This document shows, in pieces, positions 12,401 through 22,352 of a stretch of 64,000 nucleotides of DNA. The stretch's first letter is position 1; every line of letters starts with the position of its first letter. Both the position numbers and the translations under genes were made by a program. The stretch lies in the NCBI GenBank assembly GCA_947561395.2, contig OX387193.1, forward strand, positions 34,980,255 to 35,044,254. Direction: 5' to 3'. A model generated the notes under the pieces. The model made no database searches. It saw only the letters and a list, made by a program, of their open reading frames with translations, and was not told the DNA's origin. Source of the stretch: Buxus sempervirens. Lineage: Eukaryota; Streptophyta; Magnoliopsida; Buxales; Buxaceae.

Positions 12401-12603
12401 ACGGATGAAGCAGAGCCATTTATGGGATCAGGCCGATTTGGTAAGGGCTCATGTCAAATTTCTATTATTTTCTTATTCCAGTATTGATTTTTCCTCTCAC
12501 AGTATTGTACCGTGTTTTCTTATGTGTTTCAGCTCGTGCTTACGTGTTGGGATATAACTGTGCTGATGAGAAGGAACTTGAAGATGCACTGAGGTTTTGC
12601 TGA
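441..12603 (+). CDS. SKIP31: SKIP31-like F-box protein, C-terminal 203 residues in six exons (5' part off the window)
   Basis: Exons by eye are 441-516, 4067-4177, 5065-5239, 5328-5446, 12380-12440 and 12533-12603. All five introns are GT-AG and the phases join into one frame ending in TGA at 12601-12603. The product matches plant SKIP31 proteins as I know them: [92 protein letters not shown] and [12 protein letters not shown]. The Cys/His-rich middle (CX4C, CEKTG, H-V-C, DDTC, SGHC) looks able to bind metal, which is inference. SKIP31 proteins are F-box subunits that contact ASK/SKP1 in SCF ubiquitin ligases; the F-box itself lies upstream of the window. No stop or frameshift is seen, so the gene is probably active. 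Introns 517-4066 and 5447-12379 are swollen by LINEs lying antisense to the gene. I see no second gene inside it. Confidence 0.93.
602..700 (+). pseudogene. U6 spliceosomal snRNA-like pseudogene
   Basis: The stretch follows plant U6 almost end to end. It has a 5' stem-loop (GTCTC TTTG GAGAC), the ATACAGAGAAGATTAGCA block with the ACAGAGA box and AGC triad, CATGGCCC, a diverged internal stem-loop, and the 3' part ACAAATCAAGAAATGGTCC. U6 forms the catalytic core of the spliceosome. The copy lacks the plant upstream element (TCCCACATCG type) and a TATA box at the usual distance. The pol III T-run is replaced by ATATTTAC. It also has several substitutions in the internal stem-loop. It lies inside a SKIP31 intron in the sense direction. 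I read it as a dead copy. Confidence 0.88.
703..1368. other. SKIP31 intron sequence, no gene
   Basis: AT-rich intron DNA with several GATATAT/TGATATCG words (about 835-975) and an AT dinucleotide run near 1248-1264. No coding or RNA signal is seen. Confidence 0.6.
1381..3304 (-). mobile_element. 5'-truncated L1-type LINE with 12-bp target-site duplication
   Basis: A T-run at 1381-1391 is the poly(A) tail of a minus-strand element. The right edge cuts into reverse transcriptase. Both sides carry the same 12 bp, TACTAGTATGTT, at 1369-1380 and 3305-3316, which fixes the insertion exactly. About 1.9 kb remains: the end of RT and the C-terminal domain. It lies antisense in a SKIP31 intron. Confidence 0.93.
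1674..3271 (-). pseudogene. LINE ORF2 remnant: RT end, linker and zf-RVT domain
   Basis: Reading down the minus strand, 3271-2609 encodes the second half of a LINE reverse transcriptase, including [11 protein letters not shown] where FADD is expected, then YLGLPLG and the connector ending KWLWRFS. Segment 2602-2177 continues the connector with WKAIMG and FWHDQWWG. Segment 2207-1674 carries the zf-RVT zinc finger [18 protein letters not shown]. The three pieces are joined by a stop or frameshift, so no full protein is made. In the first piece the first catalytic Asp of the FADD box is Asn, which would stop polymerisation. The N-terminal endonuclease and early RT are missing because the copy is 5'-truncated. 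Confidence 0.9.
3317..4066. other. SKIP31 intron sequence right of the LINE
   Basis: AT-rich intron DNA ending in the TTTTTTTTGCAG acceptor at 4066. The segment 3790-3860 loosely resembles 835-900 (TGCTT.ATATATC...TGATAT), which may be an old repeat. No gene is seen. Confidence 0.55.
4222..4354. repeat. T7G microsatellite
   Basis: Runs of six to nine T separated by single G, about sixteen units, within a 887-bp SKIP31 intron. It creates long spurious frames rich in Phe/Cys or Lys/Gln. Confidence 0.95.
5447..6815. other. SKIP31 intron, left of the large LINE
   Basis: Intron DNA. The part 5920-6060 has CTGGCTGGTACTCATG, GGTATGAGTCAGAATCGGCC and GTTCGGTACCAAGGATT, which look like a worn small DNA transposon, but I cannot find its ends. 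A 110-codon frame at 6111-6443 has no recognisable domain and is not taken as a gene. Confidence 0.5.
7059..10730 (-). pseudogene. LINE ORF2 remnant: endonuclease, RT and zf-RVT
   Basis: Minus-strand pieces in order: the endonuclease start [10 protein letters not shown] (about 10680-10640); [18 protein letters not shown] (within 10596-10315), typical of the exonuclease/endonuclease/phosphatase fold; the RT entry motif DGKAPGPNG at 9523-9499; FANDVLIL at 8317-8294, where the FADD box again has Asn; the RT/connector piece 7934-7710 with [10 protein letters not shown] and KKGGLSL; and a finger of the [18 protein letters not shown] type near 7150-7090. Many stops and frameshifts separate them. 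A 497-bp MITE splits RT just after DGKAPGPNG. It is dead, and only its remains explain the short frames on either strand here. Confidence 0.87.
8980..9476. mobile_element. Long-TIR MITE, Mutator-like, nested in LINE RT
   Basis: The two ends are inverted repeats of roughly 110 bp: GGATAATTATACTT...AAAAACCTCCCTTGACAT on the left matches the reverse complement of the right end. The flanks are TAATAAAAA (8971-8979) and TAAAAAAAA (9477-9485), a 9-bp duplication with one mismatch, as expected for Mutator-like elements. No transposase is encoded. Confidence 0.82.
11127..11848 (-). pseudogene. LINE ORF1 remnant: DUF4283 domain and CCHC zinc knuckle
   Basis: The frame 11848-11444 starts MADPILSL and carries the plant LINE ORF1 (gag-like) DUF4283 pattern: [24 protein letters not shown] and [14 protein letters not shown]. 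Past a frame break, 11167-11127 reads C-N-S-C-x4-H-x4-C ([14 protein letters not shown]), the zinc knuckle expected after DUF4283. ORF1 proteins coat LINE RNA. The reading frame is interrupted between the two parts, so the protein is not made intact. Confidence 0.85.
12079..12379. other. SKIP31 intron right of the LINE
   Basis: Intron DNA ending in the acceptor AAAATTCAG at 12379. Pyrimidine runs near 12240-12262 lie some distance upstream of the acceptor. No gene. Confidence 0.6.
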
Positions 12604-13480
12604 TGAGAAACCATGGACTTTCCCAAGGATGGTGAATTTTGGTTTGCATGGTTGAAAAAGAGCATAAAATTAGTGTTGAATATCATAGTATACGACAGGT
12701 TGTATAATGCTTATGGTTGTTGTTGGAGGAATGCAAGCCTATTGTTATATTTTCTTCATTCTGCGTCCTCTTAAGTCTTAACCAGATGTTACATAGATTT
12801 GTTTCGTGTTATGTAAATATGATGTTAACGTGAACGGATCCTGCCGTCTTTAATTCTGAGGCTTGGGCTTCTAATATATAATGGGTCGCCTGGAAATGAC
12901 GAAATGCAGAATTCCCTCGGGCCTCTGCTTACATTTCTATTTGCTAGTCGAAATGAAGGCAGGTTATAATTTGCTAGGAATATTAGGTTAATAAAAGTCA
13001 TTAATGGTTACAAGAAAGGATAATACCAGACCATTATCAGTTGGATTTGGTGACAGGGAAGAAGAATGTGAGATGGAGGACTGACGGGCTGGATTGGAAC
13101 TTCTCAAACCGAGCCCTTAAACGGACCACTTGTTGATATTCACTGACAAGATAAGGTAAGATCAAGGTGCTGTTGGGTAAATATAGCCTTTGTAAGTTAA
13201 AAAGACGAAGAAATAGGGAAGACATCCTATCCAATTCTGCTGTGATAGCCCAGCTGCAGTGCCCGTTCAACGTATTGAAAGAGACTTGTACGTGGACGAC
13301 CAAATACTGAACTAGATGGAGAGAAGAAATTAGGGAATAACCGGCTCAACTGACTACTCTCCCTTGATCTGCATCCACTATCCGTGTCCTTTGATCTGAT
13401 CTCCTGCTCCCCAGAAAACCACCTGGGAAGTCTGTGACCCCTTGTGCAATGTGCCCGCACATACAACTGCTGGAAGAACA
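12604..13480. other. SKIP31 3' UTR and downstream sequence
   Basis: The stretch after the TGA has the low-complexity look of a plant 3' UTR to roughly 12,900; AATAAAAG near 12990 is a possible poly(A) signal. The rest (13,000-13,480) shows no domain in any frame. Confidence 0.5.
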
Positions 13481-13499
13481 TGATAGACCTGCACTTCTA

Positions 13500-15482
13500 A
13501 GGTCAAAACAAACATAAATCACACCCATTTAGTCCTGATACACAAAACTGAATCTTCTAGACTGATGACTATAGACCCATAAGCTTTAGCAACCTTATCT
13601 ACAAAACAGTTAAACCCTAATCATGATAAACAGAGTAATACCTATTATGGATAAAATTATTGCTCCAAATCGGAGCACTTTCATTCCCAATAAAGCCATA
13701 CATGATAACATCATATTAGCTCAAGAAATTTTTCTCACCATTAGGATGAAAAAAAAGATCTCTCTGCCAAAAAATTGATTTATCTAAGTATATGATAGGT
13801 TGGATTGGACTTTTATTAAGCATTCCCTCAAAGCCTTAGGTTCTAATTCCCACTGTGTCACCCTTATAATTAGGGATGAGTATTGGGTCGTGCCGGCCCG
13901 GGCACGGCACGGCCCAGCACGCCAGCGGCCCGGCACGGCCTAGGGCCCTGGGGGCACGGCCTGCCAGGGCACGCCCAATAGCAAGGTTCGAACCTTGCCC
14001 AAATATTGTTGATAGCAAGGTTCGAACCTTGCCCAAGAGATTGAAAACCTGTCTCTTTAACCACTAGTACATAGCATCCTCTTACATCAATAATATCATA
14101 ATTAAATTATTTTAGCTAAAAATTAAGGATTTGGAAAATATAATTATAAAAGCTCTTATACAATCAATCAAAACTAAAAAAAAATTAGGTATAAATAAGC
14201 CCAAAAAGTTGTTATAAAATCTCCAATTAAATATATTTATTAAGTCTATGGTTTTTAATTAGACTACTTTAAGTCTCTAATGGGTGTAATTTATTTATTT
14301 TTTTGAGCAAAATCTATCCCAATAAGTGTAAAACAATTTTGTGAATAATAAAAATATTTTTTAGAATTTTTTGGGATTTTTTGGGATTTTCTTAGGTTTT
14401 TTTGAAAAAAAAAAGGGGTTAAATACCCAGGCCCGCTGGGCCGGGGTATTGGCCAAATGGGCCTGGCCTGCCCGAGCACGCCTCAGGCGTGCTGGGCCGG
14501 CCCGGTGCTCATCCCTACTTATAATGACCTGCGTATCTTCTGTTTCATATAGTATTCTTTTCAATGGTGTCCTACAAGGTTGCATAATACTGAATAGGAA
14601 GACCCCTAGCACCCTATTTTTTTTTATCATGACCCAGCAATTGCTAATCCAAGCTCTTCTTAATGCTGAACAACAAGGAATCATACATAGAATCAACGTC
14701 AGCCGTAATAGTTGCCCCAATTCCCATCTTATGTATGCTAATGATCTCCTCCTTTTCCGAAGAGCTAGTAAAGTAGTAAGAAGGATGCCCAAAATTTTAT
14801 CTCCATCCTTCAAAGTTTCTTCTATGTGGCAGACCATGAAATAATTGTTAACAAATATGAGCTTATCTTAAGTCCCTCCATAAAAGGTAAACAAAAAGCA
14901 GACTTAGGCCAAATTTTCAATATGAGACCAAAAGATAAACTTGGGGACTATGTAGGAATACCTGTCACAATTGGTAGACCGAAAGAAAACAGTTTCAGCG
15001 ACCTAGCGTGCAAGATAACTAAAAGGCTTGGAAATTGGAAAGCCAGTCTAGTAATTCAACCGGTCACACCACTCACATAAATTCGGTAATCACTAGTATG
15101 CCTGAGTTGTATCCAACTTCCAATAAGCACCAAAAAATACTCTTGAAAAAGAGATGCGAAATTTCTAATGGCACAAACCTGGTAGGAATAGAACTCTTCA
15201 TACTATTATTGGTTGGGACAAAGTCACCGAATCTACAAGACAAGGGGGCCTACGTGTCAAAAGGTTGCATCTCTTCAATGAAGCTTTATTGGCCAAAAAA
15301 GGTTCTGTTCGAAAAGGTAATGATGTGTTGGGGCCAAAACCTTAAGATCTAAGTAGTTGCATGAGGATAACTTCCTACACACCAATGGGAAAAGATATGA
15401 TACTTGAGTATGGTAACAACTTTGCCAAACCAAAAACACACTCTAAAAAGGAGTACGAAGGGTCATTGCCAATGGGGAGTCT
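13500..15482 (+). pseudogene. LINE RT remnant, first half of the split ORF2
   Basis: Before the MITE the frames read HTHLVLIHKTESSR, DDYRPIS, NRVIPIMDKIIAPNRS, FIPNKAIHDNIILAQE and YDRLDWTFIKHSLKALG. After it they continue MTCVSSVSYSILFNG, GVLQGC, HLMYANDLLLF (FADD box again with Asn) and GIPVTIGRPKENSFSDLACK. These are successive conserved blocks of LINE RT. Several stops and frameshifts (for example at about 13,617 and 14,843) disable it. The last part before the copia insertion reads NGESIS. Confidence 0.87.
13871..14517. mobile_element. hAT-like MITE, 647 bp, nested in LINE RT
   Basis: Ends are TAGGGATGAG / CTCATCCCTA, with similarity running on through a GC-rich GCCGGCCCGGG stretch. An exact 8-bp duplication CTTATAAT (13863-13870, 14518-14525) flanks it, the size typical of hAT. 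The inside holds two copies of the palindrome GCAAGGTTCGAACCTTGC (13,981-13,998 and about 14,015-14,032). No transposase. Confidence 0.92.
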
Positions 15483-15487
15483 ATTAG

Positions 15488-15734
15488 TATCAAAGATAAG
15501 AATCCTATACAAGAAGGAAAGACAACTATTGAATCCTAAAATCTCTCCTCCTCTCTCTACTTGGAAAGAATATATTATTCATATTCATTGGGACTCTAGA
15601 AGGAATGTATATGACTGTTGTACAGAAAGCTTACTGTGCATACAGCATTGTTTCTTTGTATAAATTCTGTAACTTCTCTATTTAAGAAAATGGAATACTA
15701 ATGAGAAGTATAATTCAAAGCAACATTTTCTTTA
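15488..15734 (+). repeat. Copia 5' LTR
   Basis: It starts TATCAAAGATAAG where the 3' copy has TGTCAAAGATAAG, so the terminal TG is mutated. It ends TTTTCTTTA just before the primer site. By eye the two LTRs differ at about 14 positions plus a 1-bp indel. Confidence 0.9.
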
Positions 15735-15749
15735 TGGTATCAGAGCCAT
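15735..15749 (+). promoter_or_regulatory. Copia primer-binding site (initiator tRNA-Met type)
   Basis: TGGTATCAGAGCCAT directly follows the 5' LTR. It is the standard plant copia primer site. Confidence 0.92.
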
Positions 15750-18700
15750 AGGCACACGCCATCTCTTCGATCCAATCTTTTTTTTTATTTTTTTTGATAA
15801 CAGTTTTTTTTTTCCTCTATTCTAATGGCAACATCATCCACTGTCACGATCTCCAATTTCGTGACCAACAAGCTTCAAAGCGACAACAATCCCTTTTGGA
15901 GGGATCAAGTTCTTCTTTTAGCCGAAAGTCAAGAGCTTCTCGGCTATCTTACTGGTGACACAAAAGTACTAGAAAAGTTTCTCACAAATACTGACGGGTC
16001 CAATACTGTGCCTTAGAAAATCAATACAGAATATACAAATTGGAAGAAGAATGGTGTACAACTTCGGGGATGGATCACGAGTACTCTTTCCCTAGAAGCA
16101 CATGGCTTAGTCACTGGCCTTGAAACAGCTGCTCAGATGTGGGCTGCCTTTCAAGAAGCCTATGCTCAATCTTCCGAGGAGCATGAATATCATCTTCAGC
16201 AAGAACTCCTATGTATAAAAAAAGATGAAAGCACCTCCATGGGAGAGATTATGTTCGTAAGTTCAAGACTCTCACTGATAGTTTTGCAGCAATTGGTAAA
16301 CCTGTTGGAGATCATTCCAAGGTATTTCATCTCCTAAATGGGCTAGAATACCGCTATGATAATTTTGTCACAGCTATGCTCAAGCCTCCAACACCGTCAT
16401 TTAATGAAGTAGTTCCAATGCTGCTTAGTTATGAAAGCCGCAATGCTACTTGATTCCAAGAGAATATGAGTCATGTGGCCTTCTATGGCCAGAAAAATCG
16501 AGGTCAGAACAACAACAAGGGTACTAGTCGTACCAACAACCAGCCCTTCCACTCCAAAGGCAAAGGGTTCTCTCAACACTCTTCATCCCCTGAAAACTCT
16601 AAGAATATCGGCTCCTCTTCTTGACCAAGATCTGAGAGAAAGCCTGGGGTCTGGTGCCAACTGTGTGGCAAAGAGGGTCATGATGCATTTGATTGCTGGT
16701 CACGATTTAAAAGAGATTTCAAATGTCGTAATCCAAATCAAGCTTTTGCAGCTCTTACTTTAAATAATGATGTTGAAGAGGCGAATTGGATAACAGACAC
16801 TTGTGCATCCACTCACATGACCTCTAATGAAGGTATATTGTCTAACTTGAAACCTTACTTAGGCAGTGATAAATTAATGGTGGGAAATGGCCAATTACTA
16901 TCTATTACACACACAGACACTACTATTATTGGGTTAGGTGCTTCAAAACTTACACTGGCTAATGTTTTGCTTGTTTCCTCTCTAGAATGAAGTTTAGTTT
17001 CTATAGGACAACTTACCGCAGAGCACAATGTGACCTGTGACTTTGATGCTACTGATTTTTGTATAAAGAGTAGGGAAACAGGTCAACAACTTCTGAAGGG
17101 TGTTAAGCGTGGAAACGTCTACACCTTTACCACTCACAAGCATGCTTTCTTTTCAAAACGACATCAGTCAACAAGCTATGAAGTTTGGCATCAAAGATTG
17201 GGCCATCCTCATGAAGCTGCTCAAAATAAACTTAGAAGTCTTGGTTTAATTTCTGTTAATGGTTCTCATAAACTTACTTCTTTGTGTGAGAGTTGTCAGC
17301 TTGGCAAACTCTCTAAGTTTCCTTTTTTACCAAGGGATGACATCGTGCTTGGTTTACGAGACAAAATCCACTGCGATTTATGGGGACTTGCCCCACTTCC
17401 TTCAGTTAATGGTTTTCTATACTATGCTTGCTTTGTGGATGACTATAGTCGTTACATTTGGATAATTCCTTTAAAATGTAAATCAGAATTTCTGCAATGT
17501 TTCAAGTTATTTGTCCAATACGTGGAATGCCAATTTACTAGGAAGATAAAAGTCTTCCAAAGTGATGGCGGTGGGGAATTTCACAGCACCGCTCTAACAA
17601 GTTACCTGTAGGAACTTGGCATTAAGCATCAGGTCTCTTGTCCATATACCCCTCAACAGAATGGAATGGTGGAGAGACACCATCGCCATATTCGTGAACT
17701 TGGACTTAAAATGCTTACTCATGGACGTGTTCCTTATCGATTCTGGGTAGAAGCATTTCAGGCAACCGTATATGTTATTAATTGGCTACCATCTACAGCA
17801 CTAAACCTTGATACTCCATTTTACAGGTTGTTTCAAAAACATCCCAACTACTCTAGTTTATGTGTTTTTGGTAGCTATTGCTATCCTTTTACTTGGGACT
17901 CTAGGCAAAATAAATCTGACTCCAAATCCTTGCCATGTATATTTCTTGGCTATATTGAAAAATATAAAGGATATCGTTGCTATAATCCTTCCTCTAGATG
18001 TTTTGTTGTGAGCAGGCATGTGGCTTTCAATGAATCCAGATTTCCCTACAAAGAACCTGGAATTCTGCAAGACTCTTGCCCTCTATCTATGGTGTCTGAA
18101 TATAAGCAATGCACGGTTTGGTGATTCTTAGGCTGACTGTAAGCAAGTTTTCACTCAAAGTTTATCTTCTTCTAACCCAAGTAGTGCTACATTACAGGAA
18201 GTCAGCAGCCCTATTATTCTTCCACATTTTGTTCCACCACAAGCTGATCCTAACAGCACCCTCCTAGCTCCAATACAGGACACCAATCTCCTAGCAGCTA
18301 GCTCCTCTTCATCCGATATAGCCTTGACTTCATCTGATGAGAGCTTCTCCTCCGAGGCTACTAGTCCTTCACCAACAAATCCATCTCCACAACATTCCAT
18401 GGTAACTTGTGCCCGAGCAAGTATTCATAAACCTAACCCTCGTTATGCACATTTGCATGTGATTCCTAATATTCCTACTGAACCTAAATCTATCAAAAAT
18501 GCTTTAAAGGATGTTGGTTGGCGTGAGGCCGTGCTTGAAGAGTTAAAATCTCTACATTCCAACAAAACTTGGGTTCTTGTACCACGCCAATTCTCCATGC
18601 ATGTCATTGGTTCAAAATGGGTTTTTAAAACTAAGCTTAAATCTGATGGCTCGTTGGAACGGTTGAAAGCACGCTTGGTTGCCAAAGGATTCCACCAAAT

Positions 18701-20281
18701 TGATGGTGTGGACTTTGTGTGCACCTAAAAATCCTAGATCGCACACGAGGCACACGTGGTGTCGTGCGTGCCTCGGGACTTTCGAAGTCGCCACTGCCTG
18801 AGAAGTGTAGGCAGACACAAGGATTGCCTATCCGGGTCTAAGTCTGGTCTGTGGCTTATTAGAGATCTAGCTAAGTCCTCGGTTAACTCCGGGGAAGTCC
18901 AAAGACATCCCAGCCCACCCTGTCGGTTTGACAGTTCCCTCGGGTCTCCCAGGTTTTTGAGTTAAGTTCACCCTTCCTAGATCAGCATGAACCCTTTTTA
19001 GTCTAGTGGGGGCCTCTGAAGGTGTGGACCCTTTTATTCCATTTTTTTTATCTTTTTATTTAAGTGAGGTGGGTCAGGTATAGGCCCCGTTGGAAGGCCT
19101 ATCGGAAATCAAGATTGGGCTTGGGCCTAGTAGGGTTATTGGGTAACCCTATTTTGGTTTGTTTTGGTTATTTAAGCAATTATGTATTTTAATGGCTTAG
19201 TGGGCTTGGATTTGGCCCATTAGCAACTATGCAAGCGGCTTTGGGCCCATTTGTTGAAAACGGGCCTGGTTTAGGCCAGTCAGAATGTGGGCCTAGGAGG
19301 GCTTAGTGGGCCCATTTAGGCCCAGGAGGTCTTAGTGGGCCCATGGTCTACAAATGGGCTCAGGATAGCCCAAACAACTTTACAGGGTTGGGTCTTACCG
19401 ATTCGAGTCGGTTCAAGTCCATCCGGGCTGAAAAAATTAATTTTTAAGTTACTTTTAAAATTGACTGTATTTGATATACGGTTTGGTCTGAACTGTAGAT
19501 GCAATACGGTTCAGGTCGGACCGCATAACAAGTGTGGGCATGCATGGACCGTACTTCAAATACGGTTTTTACCGGATTTTACAATTTTTCGCCGATTTCG
19601 GTCGGGATCAATCCGGTGAACCTTCTGAGACGTCCGGCGACTGCTGTTGAGGTTTTTAGCACGACTTCTGTTGTGCAAGTATCTTTATTTGTCTTCGAAT
19701 CGCTTTTTCCTTCCTTGATACTCCATTACTTGCCAACTTGCATTTATGAGGCTTTGAGAAGGGATGAAGGGGGAAAAGTTTATGGGATACAGCAAGTTTC
19801 CAAGGAGGACAAACCCCTCCATGTTAAATGAACAAAATAAGTTGATCACATTAGACTTAAGTTAATGTAAGTGCTATTTTTGGATTGAAATCACTCTCCT
19901 CCCTTCAAGTGGGATCTCCCTCTTGCCATGGGGAGCCCAAAGCCATGCAAAATAAGAGCCAAAAAGGTGAGAAACAAATAATAAAGTAAACAGTAAATAC
20001 TTTAGAAAGAATCAAACTTAATTTATATTGAATGAAATATTACCGGAAACCTCCCTTTGCTATTACCTTCTTGTCGTTGATTTTCCAAATTGGGTGTCAA
20101 AAGAACCTTCTTGCTTTTGGAATTGGAAGGGATAAAAGGGGAAGGTAAAGGGTATGGCCTAGGGGCAATTTAGGGATAAAAATTAAGCTTGAAAATGAGA
20201 GGGCATTTGGACAGGGTTTTGGACGTGGGAGAAGACAAAAACGGAGAGTGGGGAGGTTAGGGGGACCAGCTTGTTGAAATT

Positions 20282-20306
20282 GGGGGGGGGGGGGGGGGGG
20301 GGGGGG
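20282..20306. repeat. 25-nt poly-G tract
   Basis: An unbroken run of 25 G inside the solo LTR, just 10 bp from the TATA-like box. It could form G-quadruplexes, or the exact length could be a sequencing estimate. Confidence 0.9.
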
Positions 20307-20316
20307 CGGCTGGCCC

Positions 20317-20328
20317 CCTATTTATAGG
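20317..20328 (-). promoter_or_regulatory. LTR TATA box
   Basis: CCTATTTATAGG reads CCTATAAATAGG on the minus strand. The same box occurs in the other LTRs at 39785-39796, 42233-42243 and 61553-61564. Confidence 0.6.
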
Positions 20329-20334
20329 CAAAAT

Positions 20335-20490
20335 TTTGTGCCCGTATTTGAAATGTGGGCGAACCACGTGCTTCAAATCTTCGCGCGAATCGGCCAGCTG
20401 TCGCTGTACGGGACACGCGTCCTGCTTCTAGAAGGTTTGCCCGTATTTGAAGTGCGGACATGCCTTGTCCGCATTTCAAATACGGGGGAG
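20335..20490. repeat. Palindromic cassette upstream of LTR TATA
   Basis: Copies of CCCGTATTTGAAATG and its complement CATTTCAAATACGGG, in both directions, plus GCGGACATGCCTTGTCCGC. A related motif (GTATTTGATATACGG, ACTTCAAATACGG) recurs at 19468-19566 in the same LTR. Confidence 0.75.
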
Positions 20491-22352
20491 CACGGTTTTG
20501 AAATGCTGGATTTCAAATGCTTTATTAAATTTGATTTATTTAAAGATTTTTATCCGCTTTTTTGATTATTTTATTATAAAAACGAGATTATTTAATTACA
20601 ATATTTAAGATATTTATAATAAACATCTATTTTATTTATTTTATTGATTTATTCTTTTTTTGCTGCCTTTTTTTGCCAAACGGGCAGTTTTCTTGAAATT
20701 TCAACTGTCCATAACTTCTTCGTTTGGTGTCCGATTTCAGCAAACTTAGTGTCATTGGACTCAGTTCAGAACCACCTTTGCATTGGGATCAATTGGGGCA
20801 GATGAATTGGGGTAGATAAAAAAAGTCAACTTTTTGCTCCCCAAAAGTTTGACTGACTCATAACTTCCTCATCCGGACCCGATTCCAACAAACTCAGTTG
20901 CGTTAGAACCGTATCGAAAAGCTCTTTTCAATGAGATAAAGTTTGATGGCCAATTCTCTTGAATCAAAAAGTCAATTTTTTTACCCCCTCAGGGTTTGAC
21001 TTTTTATTTTTTTCTTTGTTTTTTGGGGGTGCAAAAATCAGGTGCTAACAGACTTCTCTGAAACTTTTTCACCTGTCATTAAACTAGGAACAATTCGGTT
21101 AGCTCTTACAGTTGCCTTAACTAAGAACTAGCCAATCCGTCAATTAGACGTAAAAAATGCTTTTCTTCATGGTACATTAAATGAATCAGTTTTTATGGAG
21201 CAACCTCCTGGGTTTCAAGATGAAAAATTTCCAGAACATGTTTATCACTTAAAAAAGGCCATTTATAGTTTAAAACAAGCACCACGTGCTTGGTTTGATC
21301 GATTTAGCAAAATTTTGATTTCAAAAGGTTTCTTTTGTAGTCTCTCGGATCCCTCACTTTTTGTTTTTCATCACAATGAAGAAACTATCTTACTGTTACT
21401 ATATGTAGATGACATTATATTGACAGGTTCCAATATGTCTATTCTACAAGATTTCATCAAATTGCTACATTCTGAGTTTGCTATGAAGGATTTAGGACCA
21501 TTAAACTAATTTTTGGGGATCCAACTGACCCCAACTACTAATGGTTTGATGCTTTCTCAAGAAAAGTATGTAGAAGATATTCTTCACACGGCCAATATGC
21601 TAAATTGCAAGCCTACAGTCACACTCATGACCACCAAGCTGTAAACCAAATCATTCAGAAATTGCTGACCCTAGCACATTTCGAAGTCTTGAGGGAGCAC
21701 TGCAATAACTCACACTAACTAGGCCAGATATAGCATTTAGTGTGAATTCAGTCTCACAACATATGCATTCTCCTACTCAATAGCATCTCACAATGGTGAA
21801 GCGTATCTTGTGCTACGTTCATGGTACCATCCATCATGGTTTGCATCTTCAACCAGCACATAAGCTCTCATTTTATGCCTTCTCCGATGTGGATTGGGCG
21901 GGATGTACAGACACAAGAAGATCAACTACAGGGTATTGCACTTTCCTTGGACCTAATTGTATTAGTTGGTGTTCCAAGAAATAGACTACGATTTCCAGAT
22001 CATCTACTGAAGTAGAATATCGAGCGATGGCACACACCGTAGCAGAGTTAACGTGGCTCACCTACATACTTCGAGATCTTCGCATTTCTCTTGAAGTCCC
22101 TCCAGTTATCTTCTGTGGCAACCTTAGTGCCTTATACATGACCATCAATCCAGTCTTTCATAGTCGAAGTAAGCATATTGCTATTGACTACCATTATGTC
22201 CATGAGCAAGTCGCTAATGGGAGCTGACGCACACGACATGTCTCATTTACTCAACAGGTTGCTGATATGTTCACAAAGCCTCTATCAAGCCCTCATCTTC
22301 AACGTTTGCTAGTCAAACAGAATCTCCAAAGTCGACTCAATTTGAGGGAGCA

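Larger units (their letters stand above)
18716..21050 (-). mobile_element. Solo LTR, 2.3 kb, gypsy type, inside copia RT
   Basis: It begins TGTGTGCACC and ends GGTGCTAACA. An exact 5-bp duplication GACTT (18711-18715, 21051-21055) flanks it, and removing it rejoins copia RT in frame (GVDF then SETFSPV). The LTR sense is probably minus, from the terminal TGTTAGCACCTGA and the TATA position. A related copy is at 24879-27810. No internal region is present, so it is a recombination-derived solo LTR. Confidence 0.93.
15825..22347 (+). pseudogene. Copia gag-pol remnant
   Basis: Gag starts MATSSTVTISNF at 15825 with a UBN2-type region following. A CCHC knuckle (CQLCGKEGHDAFDC) lies at 16655-16696. 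Protease reads WITDTCASTHMTS at about 16790, so the usual D-S/T-G-A active site is DTCA. Integrase spans 17,170-18,100 with the zinc part (WHQRLGHP...LCESCQLGK) and the D-D-E set in HCDLWG, FQSDGGGEF and MVERHHRHI. RT starts at about 18,500 (WREAVLEELKSL), is split by a solo LTR after GFHQIDGVDF, resumes SETFSPVI, and keeps YVDD at 21402-21413. RNase H has SDVDWAGC and ends near RSKHIAIDYHYVHEQV. Stops at 16015, 17609, 21129, 21507 and elsewhere disable the polyprotein. Confidence 0.92.

Noticed and set aside
13981..14040. tRNA gene suggested by GGTTCGAACC
   Set aside because: No cloverleaf can be formed around it, and it is part of a duplicated palindrome in a MITE.
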